Below are positions 1 through 6,794 of a stretch of DNA of 13,027 nt, piece by piece (position 1 is the first letter of the stretch; each line of letters begins with the position of its first letter). The notes below the pieces were generated by a model. That model did not search any database, had not been told where the DNA came from, and saw nothing but the letters and a program-made list of their open reading frames with translations. Location of the stretch: the NCBI GenBank assembly GCA_047635255.1, contig JBLIIR010000036.1, positions 1 through 13,027 of the forward strand. Reading direction: 5' to 3'. Source of the stretch: Porticoccus sp047635255 (lineage in GTDB: Bacteria; Pseudomonadota; Gammaproteobacteria; Pseudomonadales; Porticoccaceae). The position numbers and the translations under genes are program-made.

Positions 1-86
1 AAATCTCCTGGCAAATGCCAAGGTATGGTGTTATTTAGGCCTATAGTTCGATTATTGGCCATAGCTACAATTAGAGAGAGTCTCAT
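1..86 (-). CDS. folA: Dihydrofolate reductase, N-terminal 28 codons only (cut by window edge)
   Basis: Reduces dihydrofolate to tetrahydrofolate with NADPH, in the cytoplasm. Only the first 28 residues are in the window, but they are diagnostic. They begin MRLSLIVAMANN, then have the Ile-Gly-Leu turn (residues 15-17) and the Pro-Trp-His-Leu-Pro-Gly-Asp stretch (22-28). Trp23 and Asp28 match E. coli DHFR Trp22 and the catalytic Asp27. The ATG at 86 lies 11 nt after the thyA stop on the same strand, so the two are almost certainly cotranscribed. This is functionally sensible: thymidylate synthase produces the dihydrofolate that DHFR recycles. There is no strong Shine-Dalgarno before the ATG, so translation may be coupled to thyA. 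The rest of the gene lies left of the window. Family identity is near certain; completeness cannot be judged. Confidence 0.93.
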   Translation of the reverse strand, partial: MRLSLIVAMANNRTIGLNNTIPWHLPGD

Positions 87-97
87 TTTATTTTTCA

Positions 98-1003
98 TTA
101 CACTGCCACTGGTGCTGGTATTGCAGGACAAGGCTCGTAATTTTCTAGCTTAAAATCTTCATATGTAAAATTAAACAAACTTGTTACTGATGAATTCACA
201 GCTATATTGGGCATAGGTCGAGGAACACGACTGAGTTGTTTTTCCACCTGCTCCAAATGATTAACATACAAGTGTGCATCTCCAAATGTGTGCACAAAAT
301 CTCCAGGTTGCAAGCCTGTAACCTGAGCAATCATCAACATCAGCAACGCATAAGATGCAATATTAAAAGGCACCCCTAAAAAAACATCGGCGCTGCGCTG
401 ATAGAGCTGACAAGATAGTCGTCCCTCTGCTACATAAAATTGAAACAAAGTGTGGCAGGGCGGCAATCCAGACTTGGTCATAACTGGAATATCTCTGGGA
501 TTCCAAGCTGAGACAATTAGCCGTCTAGAATCAGGATTTTTTTGAATATCTGAAACAACTCCAGCGAGTTGATCGACTCCTTCAAAGTTTCTCCATTGGC
601 GTCCATAAACGGGGCCCAGATCACCATATTTTTGAGAAAATGCATCATCTTCTTTTATGCGAACCACAAAATGAGCCATCTCTTCCCGCCATGCTTTTGA
701 GTACATAGGGAAAGCTTGCTCTTGTTTTGTCTCCCTTAGCCAATTTTGAAATGGCCAGTCATTCCAAATATTTACCCCATTTTCTACTAAATATTTGATA
801 TTAGTATCACCTTGAATAAACCAAAGCAATTCATGGATAATTGATTTAAGATGAACTTTTTTAGTAGTAACCAGAGGGAAGCCTTCACTGAGATCAAATC
901 GCATTTGATGGCCAAAAATACTAAGTGTTCCGGTGCCTGTTCGGTCGTTTTTTCGAACTCCGTTGTCCTTTATGTGTCGAACTAAATCAAGGTATTGCTT
1001 CAT
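98..1003 (-). CDS. thyA: Thymidylate synthase (ThyA)
   Basis: Makes dTMP from dUMP using 5,10-methylene-THF as methyl donor and reductant, releasing dihydrofolate; cytoplasmic homodimer. The 301-residue product aligns along its whole length with E. coli ThyA (264 aa). Visible are the phosphate-binding Arg21 (KNDRTGTGT), the catalytic Cys183 in Pro-Pro-Cys-His, the DSRR phosphate loop (158-161), the QRSADVFLG segment and the usual PVAV C-terminus. The extra length is mostly an insertion of about 39 residues between Trp83 and GDLGPVYG (127-134), where other ThyA proteins such as the Lactobacillus enzyme also carry inserts. The ATG at 1003 is chosen because MKQYLDLV matches the family N-terminus; a reading frame extending to 1063 only copies the end of lgt. 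The start is 1 nt past the lgt stop, with AAGAGG at 1015-1020, so translational coupling is likely. Confidence 0.97.
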   Translation of the reverse strand: MKQYLDLVRHIKDNGVRKNDRTGTGTLSIFGHQMRFDLSEGFPLVTTKKVHLKSIIHELLWFIQGDTNIKYLVENGVNIWNDWPFQNWLRETKQEQAFPMYSKAWREEMAHFVVRIKEDDAFSQKYGDLGPVYGRQWRNFEGVDQLAGVVSDIQKNPDSRRLIVSAWNPRDIPVMTKSGLPPCHTLFQFYVAEGRLSCQLYQRSADVFLGVPFNIASYALLMLMIAQVTGLQPGDFVHTFGDAHLYVNHLEQVEKQLSRVPRPMPNIAVNSSVTSLFNFTYEDFKLENYEPCPAIPAPVAV

Positions 1004-1004
1004 T

Positions 1005-1826
1005 TTATTCTTGGCCTCTTTTATCAACCAATTTCCTATTAAAGTTAGCGCTAGAATAAGCACATATAATAAGTGTTATACCGATGCATATCATAGGCAA
1101 ACTCAATAACTGGCCTCTTGTCATCCACCCAAATAAGTCAAAACCAATAGCAATGTCTGGCTCTCGAAACCACTCAACAATAAATCTAAAGCTACCGTAG
1201 AGCGACAAGAATAAGCCCCCTAAGGCGCCCCTCGGTCGCGGTTTTCGTGAGACTGCAATCAACACAATATAAAGCAGCAGGCCTTCCAAAAAACACTCAT
1301 AGAGCTGAGAAGGATGCCTTAGTAGCTGGTCAGGGTCATTGGGGAATATCATTCCTACCCACGAATCAGTTGGTCTACCCCAAAGCTCCTGACCCATAAA
1401 ATTACCTATACGGCCTAAACCGAGACCTATCGGGACCAAGGGTGCCACGAAATCACCTAAAGCCAAAAAAGACTTATTTATTTTTCGGCTATACCACCAA
1501 AGTGCCACCAGAACACCCAGTAATCCGCCATGAAAAGACATGCCTCCCTCCCAGATACGCAACAACCATAGAGGATCCAGAAGCCATTGTTCAAAATTAT
1601 AAAGCACCACGTAACCAAAACGACCACCAAATATTACCCCAAAGGCACTACAAATAATTAGATCTTCTATTTGATTTTTGCGTATGGGCGACCAATTCGA
1701 TTGGCTACGAAAAAGTGCAATTCTCCAAGCCACAAAAAAACCAAGCAAGTACATTAACCCATACCAATGGATTTTTAGGGGCCCAAGGGAAAAAATAATA
1801 GGATCAATTTCTGGATAAATGAGCAT
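1005..1826 (-). CDS. lgt: Phosphatidylglycerol:prolipoprotein diacylglyceryl transferase
   Basis: Transfers diacylglycerol from phosphatidylglycerol to the lipobox cysteine of prolipoproteins, the first step of lipoprotein maturation; polytopic inner-membrane enzyme. The 273-residue product has the Lgt signature GRIGNFMGQELWGR (138-151, with Arg139 and Asn142), His99 in SFHGG, Tyr22 in HWYG and Arg221 in the WFREPD motif. These correspond to functionally important residues of E. coli Lgt (R143, N146, H103, Y26, R239). Several hydrophobic helices span the chain. Length is usual for the family. Its stop is 1 nt before thyA, as in the enterobacterial lgt-thyA pair. A 129-bp gap separates it from ptsP and contains a candidate promoter, so lgt-thyA-folA may have its own transcript. 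No strong Shine-Dalgarno precedes the ATG at 1826. Confidence 0.97.
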   Translation of the reverse strand: MLIYPEIDPIIFSLGPLKIHWYGLMYLLGFFVAWRIALFRSQSNWSPIRKNQIEDLIICSAFGVIFGGRFGYVVLYNFEQWLLDPLWLLRIWEGGMSFHGGLLGVLVALWWYSRKINKSFLALGDFVAPLVPIGLGLGRIGNFMGQELWGRPTDSWVGMIFPNDPDQLLRHPSQLYECFLEGLLLYIVLIAVSRKPRPRGALGGLFLSLYGSFRFIVEWFREPDIAIGFDLFGWMTRGQLLSLPMICIGITLIICAYSSANFNRKLVDKRGQE

Positions 1827-1844
1827 GCAACAACTTTAGCTAAG

Positions 1845-1878
1845 GATAGTTTCAGTGATAATACTACTGTTATCTATC
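1845..1878. repeat. Imperfect inverted repeat between ptsP and lgt
   Basis: Plus-strand GATAG (1845-1849) pairs with CTATC (1874-1878), and CAGT (1853-1856) pairs with ACTG (1866-1869) inside it. A second, alternative dyad GATAA-N8-TTATC occupies 1857-1874. There is no T-run after either arm on the minus strand, so it is not an intrinsic terminator. It lies across the spacer and -10 of the candidate lgt promoter, which suits an operator or a 5'-leader hairpin. Function is inferred only. Confidence 0.35.
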
Positions 1879-1887
1879 TTGGGTAAA
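1858..1887 (-). promoter_or_regulatory. Candidate sigma70 promoter for lgt-thyA-folA
   Basis: On the minus strand, TTTACC (1882-1887, 4/6 match to TTGACA) is followed after 18 nt by TATTAT (1858-1863, 5/6 match to TATAAT). Transcription would start near 1850, about 24 nt before the lgt ATG. The 129-bp gap after ptsP, compared with 1-11 nt gaps elsewhere in this gene string, supports an internal promoter. Identified by eye only. Confidence 0.35.
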
Positions 1888-1955
1888 ATTCAATGACTTC
1901 TTATAACCAACCTATTTAATCATGAAGCTAGCAATAGCAATAATCAATGCAAATA

Positions 1956-4232
1956 TTAACGATTAAAAAATCCTGAAACTTCAGGCTTATTAAGCGCTTG
2001 CTCCATATAATTTCTGACAGATTGAGCATCTGGCATTAAGGATACATCTTCAAGCAACTGCTTCGCTTCCACTAAGCTCACTTGACGTAAGATAGCTTTG
2101 ACTTTCAATAGGCTGGTGGCGCTCATAGAAAGCACACTGAAACCTGCGGCCATCAACAGTACAGCCCCAACTGGGTCACCTGCCATCTCTCCACAAACAC
2201 TAATGGGAGTGCGCTCATCCTTGGCTCCACTGGCAATAGTTCTAAGCGCCCTCAAGACAGCGGGGTGACAAAAATCATACAGATCGGCAACTCTTGAGTT
2301 ATTTCGATCAACTGCTAACAGATATTGAGTTAGATCATTAGTGCCAACAGAGAGAAAATCAACTTTACGGGCAAACTCATGAATTTGGTAAACTGCTGCC
2401 GGTACCTCAATCATTATGCCTATATGAGGCCTTTGAATCTCATACCCCTCCTCTTGTGTAAGCTCACTATAAACTTGATTAATTAGCACCAAAGAGCTGT
2501 CTAACTCAGGCATGCTGGCTATCATAGGCAACAATATGCTGAGATTGTTTAGCCCCAGACTAGCCTTCATCATGGCCCTAAGTTGCACCAAAAAAATTTC
2601 TGGGTGATCAAGGCAAACTCTGATGCCTCGCCAACCAAGGAATGGATTTTCCTCTTCAATGGGAAAATAAGATAAACCCTTATCGCCCCCAATATCTAAA
2701 GTTCTCATGGTGACGGGCCTGGGGGAGAACATCTCTAATTGCTCACGATAAGATTTACGCTGCTCTTCTTCAGATGGAAAGCGGTCCAGCATTAGGAATG
2801 GGATTTCACTTCGATAAAGCCCTACACCCTCAGCGCCTCGATCGAGCGACAACATTGAATCAATGCGCAAGCCAGTATTTACCCATAAAGAAACTTTATA
2901 TCCATCAGAGGTTTCGCAGGGTTGATCTGAAAATTTTTCAAGATCGGCCGCTAATAGTTTTTCTTCAAGGACTTGGTTCTCATAGGTTTTACGCAATGAA
3001 GTATTTGGGTAAACAATAACATGTCCATTGTGACCATCAACTATAACTTCTTCACCGTCCAAGCTCCCCCAAGGCAGATCGATGGCGCCCATAACCGTAG
3101 GAATACCGATAGCTCGACCAAGAATTGCCAAATGAGAATTACGGGAGCCTTTAACAGAGGCGATAGCAACAATTTTTTCTAGCGGAACACTAGCAAAAGA
3201 AGCAGCTGATAGCTCCTCGCCTACGAGGACAATATTATCCGGAAATACTGTACGTTTAGCTTCAGTCTCTTGAAGATAACTTAGCACCCTTCTCCCCAAG
3301 TCTTCTAGATCAGAAGCCCTCTCTCGTAAGTACGAATCGGTCATACTTTTAAACATATTAATGTGACTTAATATAACTTGAGTCCATGCACTTTGTGCGC
3401 TAAGACCATCTTCGTTAATAAGCACAATAGCTTCTCCACCCAAAGCCTGATCATCTAGCATGCACACATAGGCATCGAACAAGGCTCGCTCTTGATCGCT
3501 TAATATTCCCACCATACTTTTATCTAGGGCGCGCATATCACTTTTAACCAGACTCATCGCCTTTCGAAATAAAACAAGCTCTGTGTCAATATCTATCGCT
3601 TGTCTTGAAGGAATAGCCTTTAAGTCAGTATGAGAATGCATTGCTATCACAGTGCCTATAGCAATTCCTGGGGCGCTTGCTACGCCAGAATAAATATGTT
3701 CATTGGTGGGTATATCTTGAGGATTAAGCGTCCGATTCAGCTCACCTGTAGCATTAGCATGAGCAATAATGCCAGACAGTTGGGCGGCAATTGTCACAAG
3801 AAAAGACTCTTCACTCTCATCATAGCGGCGAGTCTCCTTATCCTGTACGACCAGCACACCAAGAACTGCTCGCTGGTGAATAATTGGTGAGCCTAAAAAG
3901 GAGTGAAATAACTGCTCATCTGTTTCGGGGAGAAAAGCAAATCTAGGATGCGCGGAAGCTTCTTCAAGATTAATTGGCTCTGCGCGCGAAGCTACCAAGC
4001 CGATAAGTCCTGTGCCAGAAGGTAAGAAAACTGAACCAACAGCGCCTGGATTAAGGCCATCACTTGCCATAAGGGCATAGTTATCGTCTTTGTTGTTATA
4101 GAGATACACAGAGCACACTGATGTATCCATAGTATTTTTAACTTGGCGTACAATGACACTGAGAACTTCATCAAAGTTTTTAGCTGAATTAGCTTCTTGT
4201 ACAATTTTTCTTAGTGATTCGAGAATAGACAT
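1956..4232 (-). CDS. ptsP: Phosphoenolpyruvate-protein phosphotransferase PtsP (enzyme I-Ntr)
   Basis: First enzyme of the nitrogen-related PTS: autophosphorylates from PEP and passes phosphate to NPr (PtsO) and then EIIA-Ntr, a cytoplasmic regulatory relay for nitrogen and potassium status. The product has 758 residues (E. coli 748). An N-terminal GAF sensor domain covers about 1-165. The enzyme I part follows: N-domain about 180-330, swivelling phosphohistidine domain with Ser-Arg-Asn-Ser-His (His367, the phosphorylated residue), and PEP-binding TIM barrel with Arg474 (YRSEIPFL), Arg510 (MRTLD), Glu609, the GTNDL loop (630-634) and catalytic Cys680 (SVCGEMAGDP). The GAF domain separates it from sugar-PTS enzyme I (about 575 aa). 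It starts 2 nt after the rppH stop, with AGGG at 4238-4241 spaced 5 nt from the ATG. This rppH-ptsP order is conserved in gammaproteobacteria. Confidence 0.97.
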   Translation of the reverse strand: MSILESLRKIVQEANSAKNFDEVLSVIVRQVKNTMDTSVCSVYLYNNKDDNYALMASDGLNPGAVGSVFLPSGTGLIGLVASRAEPINLEEASAHPRFAFLPETDEQLFHSFLGSPIIHQRAVLGVLVVQDKETRRYDESEESFLVTIAAQLSGIIAHANATGELNRTLNPQDIPTNEHIYSGVASAPGIAIGTVIAMHSHTDLKAIPSRQAIDIDTELVLFRKAMSLVKSDMRALDKSMVGILSDQERALFDAYVCMLDDQALGGEAIVLINEDGLSAQSAWTQVILSHINMFKSMTDSYLRERASDLEDLGRRVLSYLQETEAKRTVFPDNIVLVGEELSAASFASVPLEKIVAIASVKGSRNSHLAILGRAIGIPTVMGAIDLPWGSLDGEEVIVDGHNGHVIVYPNTSLRKTYENQVLEEKLLAADLEKFSDQPCETSDGYKVSLWVNTGLRIDSMLSLDRGAEGVGLYRSEIPFLMLDRFPSEEEQRKSYREQLEMFSPRPVTMRTLDIGGDKGLSYFPIEEENPFLGWRGIRVCLDHPEIFLVQLRAMMKASLGLNNLSILLPMIASMPELDSSLVLINQVYSELTQEEGYEIQRPHIGIMIEVPAAVYQIHEFARKVDFLSVGTNDLTQYLLAVDRNNSRVADLYDFCHPAVLRALRTIASGAKDERTPISVCGEMAGDPVGAVLLMAAGFSVLSMSATSLLKVKAILRQVSLVEAKQLLEDVSLMPDAQSVRNYMEQALNKPEVSGFFNR

Positions 4233-4234
4233 AT

Positions 4235-4747
4235 TTACCCTATCACCCTCGGGTAAGATTCAACCTTTTGTTCAAGACTGCACTGTAGTGGTGAAAATTC
4301 TTTCAGCACTTTACGATAAACATTCCTTTTAAATTCGACAATTTGATTAACAGGGTACCAATAATTTACCCAAGCCCACTTATCAAATTCAGGATGTGAG
4401 GTCTGATCTAAAGATATCTTATTTTCGTTGCTTAAAAGCTGAAGCAGAAACCATTTTTGTTTTTGTCCAACAAAATAGGGGTTTGAATTCTTTCGCTGCA
4501 TACTCTGAGGCAGGCGATAGCGGAGCCACTCTTTAGTGCAAGCAAGAATATCGACATCCTGGGCCTCAAGACCAACTTCCTCAAAAAGCTCGCGATAAAG
4601 TGCAGCCTCTAGAGGTTCATCAGCATCAATACCGCCCTGAGGAAACTGCCAAGCATCATGGCCAATACGCTTAGCCCAAAGCAACCTGCCCATACCATCA
4701 GAAACTATAATGCCAACATTTGGACGAAATCCGTCTTTATCAACCAC
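4235..4747 (-). CDS. rppH: RNA 5'-pyrophosphohydrolase RppH (Nudix)
   Basis: Removes pyrophosphate from the 5' triphosphate end of mRNA and thereby triggers RNase E-dependent decay; cytoplasmic. From the GTG at 4747 the product is 170 residues, and the first residues (VDKDGFRPNVGI) align one for one with E. coli RppH, putting Arg8 in register. The Nudix box spans 38-60 with Arg52-Glu53 and metal ligands Glu56-Glu57. Other family marks are WQFPQGG (33-39), WLRYRLP, GQKQKWFLLQL and WYPV. An ATG at 4780 in the same frame would add 11 residues, but it lacks a Shine-Dalgarno, whereas GAGAG lies 7 nt before the GTG. First gene of the minus-strand string, with ptsP 2 nt downstream, and divergent from a HAD phosphatase gene. 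Confidence 0.95.
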   Translation of the reverse strand: MVDKDGFRPNVGIIVSDGMGRLLWAKRIGHDAWQFPQGGIDADEPLEAALYRELFEEVGLEAQDVDILACTKEWLRYRLPQSMQRKNSNPYFVGQKQKWFLLQLLSNENKISLDQTSHPEFDKWAWVNYWYPVNQIVEFKRNVYRKVLKEFSPLQCSLEQKVESYPRVIG

Positions 4748-4754
4748 AATAACA

Positions 4755-4759
4755 CTCTC
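4755..4759 (-). promoter_or_regulatory. Shine-Dalgarno that fixes the rppH GTG start
   Basis: Minus-strand GAGAG ends 7 nt before the GTG at 4747. The upstream ATG at 4780 has no purine-rich element, and homologous RppH proteins begin at the GTG-equivalent residue. Confidence 0.55.
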
Positions 4760-4827
4760 AACCAGAAATATTTCGAACATACAGCATTCTAAATAGCTGG
4801 TTTTTTTGATTAGTTAAACATTCCTAT

Positions 4828-4856
4828 AATTATATAATTTACATGAAATATCATGT
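4828..4856. promoter_or_regulatory. AT-rich divergent promoter core with two palindromes
   Basis: Between rppH and the HAD gene lie a perfect 12-bp palindrome AATTATATAATT (4828-4839) and, directly beside it, ACATGA-N4-TCATGT (4841-4856). The first contains a TATAAT on the minus strand (4829-4834), a possible -10 for rppH, although no good -35 is visible 16-18 nt upstream of it. The second has the size and symmetry of a repressor operator. I do not recognise the motif as belonging to a known regulator. Confidence 0.35.
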
Positions 4857-4883
4857 TGAGGACAGTTCTATCTCTCGTTAAGC

Positions 4884-4889
4884 TATACT
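4884..4889 (+). promoter_or_regulatory. Candidate -10 element for the HAD phosphatase gene
   Basis: TATACT matches TATAAT at 5 of 6 positions. No good -35 lies at 16-18 nt; TTGAGG (4856-4861) is 22 nt away, which is too far. Transcription would begin near 4896, giving a leader of only about 20 nt before the ATG at 4917. Confidence 0.3.
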
Positions 4890-4916
4890 GCGCATACTAA
4901 CTTCATGGACCCCGTC

Positions 4917-5573
4917 ATGCCCTTAGCCTTATTTGATCTAGACAACACTCTCATTGCCGGTGACAGCGATTACAGCTGGGGGGAGTTCTTAACAACAAAA
5001 AAAATTGTAGATTCCGCTTACTTCAAAAGTAAAAATGATCAATTTTATAGAGATTATCAGGCTGGGAAATTAGACATCTTGGCGTATCTGACGTTCTCAT
5101 TAGCTCCATTATCTGGCCTAGCTCGCTCCGAGCTCGATACTCTACATAAAGAATTTATGCAAAAAATCATTGAACCCATGTGGCTTCCTAAAGCAGAAGA
5201 GTTATTAACAACACACCGAGACAAAGAAGATACATTAATGGTAGTTACTTCAACAAATCGATTTATTGTAGCGCCTATATGTAAAAAATTAGGTATTGAA
5301 CATTTAATTGCTACTGAACTTGAAGAATCTGACAACAAATTTACCGGCCAAGTATCCGGAATACCGAGCTTCCAAGAAGGTAAAGTTAAGCGCCTAAATA
5401 ACTGGCTCAATACATCGAACCTTAGTCTTGAAGGAAGCAGTTTCTATAGTGATTCAATTAATGACTTGCCTCTACTAGAGATTGTAAGCCATCCTGTAGC
5501 AGTAGATCCTTGCCCCAAGCTAAAAGAGGAGGCCACTCGTCGTGGCTGGAAAACTATCAGTTTACGAGACTGA
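4917..5573 (+). CDS. HAD-superfamily subfamily IB phosphatase (SerB-like fold)
   Basis: A cytoplasmic, Mg-dependent phosphatase of the HAD-IB group that includes phosphoserine phosphatase; the substrate cannot be read from sequence. From the ATG at 4917 it has 218 residues. Motif I is Asp7-Leu-Asp9-Asn-Thr close to the N-terminus, with Asp7 the nucleophile and Asp9 the acid/base. Motif II is the Thr111-Ser112 region (VVTSTN), motif III is Lys156 (QEGKVKRL), and motif IV is Asp179-Ser-Ile-Asn-Asp183. The segment between motifs I and II is the helical C1 cap typical of subfamily IB. An in-frame ATG at 4905 would add four residues; 4917 is preferred because relatives begin three to six residues before DLDNT and a weak GGA lies 7 nt upstream. 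Similar genes sit beside rppH in pseudomonads, from memory. A SerB role is unlikely because SerB carries additional N-terminal domains in this group. Confidence 0.9.
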   Translation: MPLALFDLDNTLIAGDSDYSWGEFLTTKKIVDSAYFKSKNDQFYRDYQAGKLDILAYLTFSLAPLSGLARSELDTLHKEFMQKIIEPMWLPKAEELLTTHRDKEDTLMVVTSTNRFIVAPICKKLGIEHLIATELEESDNKFTGQVSGIPSFQEGKVKRLNNWLNTSNLSLEGSSFYSDSINDLPLLEIVSHPVAVDPCPKLKEEATRRGWKTISLRD

Positions 5574-5628
5574 CCTTAAACTAAAACTTAATAAATTATA
5601 GAGCGAGAAATTAAGGGCATTCTATATC

Positions 5629-6711
5629 GTGACTAACTATTCTGCTCATAACCCTAAAATACAAGATGCGTGTTTTAGTTTGTTGCTAAATAAAGCCAAA
5701 GCAGTCCCTGGCTCTCGACTAATTATTGCCGATGAGAACGTAAGAGAATCCAATTTACAATTTTTGTCTTGCAGCCAAATAACTATTGTAACCAATCGCT
5801 ATGACATCTTCGAGCACGCAAAATCCCTCAAAATTAACATTTTTTTCAGTGATTTTGATTTTTCAGATTTTCCTGATAATAGTTTTAGCCAAGTGCTGTT
5901 TCGTGTATCCAAAGAAAAAGCCTTAACTCACTACATTATTAAAAGTGCTTATCGATTGCTTGCGGATAATGGCGAACTACTAATGAGTGGAGAGAAAAGT
6001 GATGGTATTAAGACCTATGGCGCAAAAGCAGCACAATATTTTGGGACATCAGCACAAATCAACAAAAAGGGTATGGCTTATTTGTCAATCACTCAACGGC
6101 TAGAGGCGGAAAAAAATCAACTCGCAAGACATACAATTGAAGACAAAGACTATGCCCATCTGACGAAATGTGTTCCTTTCGCTGACCAAATGCTGGCTAG
6201 TAAGCCAGGCTTGTTTGGATGGAGGAAAATAGACGAGGGTAGCGCTTTTTTGGGCGATTTTTTTCCAGAATTTCTAAGTTTTTTCAACAAAGAGCCTGCC
6301 AATATTTTGGATCTTGGTTGCGGCTATGGTTATCTTTCAATAAGAGCTAGCCAGCACACTAAGGCAAAAATTGTCGCTACCGATAATAATGCTGCTGCAA
6401 TAATAGCCTGTTCAAAAAATTTTTCTACGCTAGCACTTAATGGTGAAGTAGTGGCTAGCAATTGCGCCGATAATATTGGTCAATTATTTGATGCAATAAT
6501 ATGTAATCCGCCATTCCATAAAGGCTTTAAAACTGATAGCGAACTTACTCGGCAATTTGTTGCTAGCAGCTACAAGCGCCTAAAGCCAAGAGGAATGGCG
6601 CTGTTCGTCGTTAATCGATTTGTTCCATTGGAAGATTATGCTGAAAAATTTTTTAAAATAAAGTTGGTGGCTGAAACTACAAGTTTCAAATTGCTGCTAC
6701 TTACAAAATAA
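5629..6711 (+). CDS. RsmC/RlmG-type class I methyltransferase, probably rRNA m2G
   Basis: An S-adenosylmethionine-dependent methyltransferase of the family that makes N2-methylguanosine in rRNA (RsmC at 16S G1207, RlmG at 23S G1835). It has 360 residues against 343 in E. coli RsmC. The C-terminal catalytic half carries the SAM-binding motif ILDLGCGYG (226-234), acidic residue Asp252, and the Asn293-Pro-Pro-Phe motif of exocyclic-amine methyltransferases, followed by HKG as in RsmC (HDG). The N-terminal half (about 10-160) looks like the degenerate second methyltransferase fold of this family: it has a LLADNGELLMSG strand but no SAM motif. KPGLFGW (192-198) joins the halves. It starts at a GTG, with AAGGG 11 nt upstream (rather far), 55 nt after the HAD gene on the same strand. 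RsmC fits better than RlmG on length, but the target nucleotide is not proven. Confidence 0.82.
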   Translation: MTNYSAHNPKIQDACFSLLLNKAKAVPGSRLIIADENVRESNLQFLSCSQITIVTNRYDIFEHAKSLKINIFFSDFDFSDFPDNSFSQVLFRVSKEKALTHYIIKSAYRLLADNGELLMSGEKSDGIKTYGAKAAQYFGTSAQINKKGMAYLSITQRLEAEKNQLARHTIEDKDYAHLTKCVPFADQMLASKPGLFGWRKIDEGSAFLGDFFPEFLSFFNKEPANILDLGCGYGYLSIRASQHTKAKIVATDNNAAAIIACSKNFSTLALNGEVVASNCADNIGQLFDAIICNPPFHKGFKTDSELTRQFVASSYKRLKPRGMALFVVNRFVPLEDYAEKFFKIKLVAETTSFKLLLLTK

Positions 6712-6758
6712 CGACGCTCATCGTATAGCAAATTTACTGCTAACTTCCTTGTATTCTC

Positions 6759-6789
6759 AAAAAATTTTGCGCTCATAACGCCGCAAAAT
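6759..6789 (-). terminator. Rho-independent terminator of the mrcB-lipoprotein operon
   Basis: On the minus strand, an 8-bp stem (ATTTTGCG at 6782-6789 paired with CGCAAAAT at 6764-6771) encloses a 10-nt loop and runs into a T-tract (6759-6764). It begins 5 nt after the lipoprotein stop. On the plus strand no T-run follows the stem, so it serves mainly the minus-strand operon. Confidence 0.75.
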
Positions 6790-6794
6790 ATAGG

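Noticed and set aside
1004..1063. N-terminal extension of thyA to an ATG at 1063
   Set aside because: It overlaps the 3' end of lgt in another frame; ThyA family proteins begin at the MKQYLDL methionine at 1003.
2774..3019. Plus-strand open frame inside ptsP
   Set aside because: Antisense shadow of a long, well-conserved coding sequence; no family features or start signals.
6726..6742. TAGCA/TGCTA hairpin after the methyltransferase as a plus-strand terminator
   Set aside because: The stem is only 5 bp, AT-rich and not followed by a T-run.
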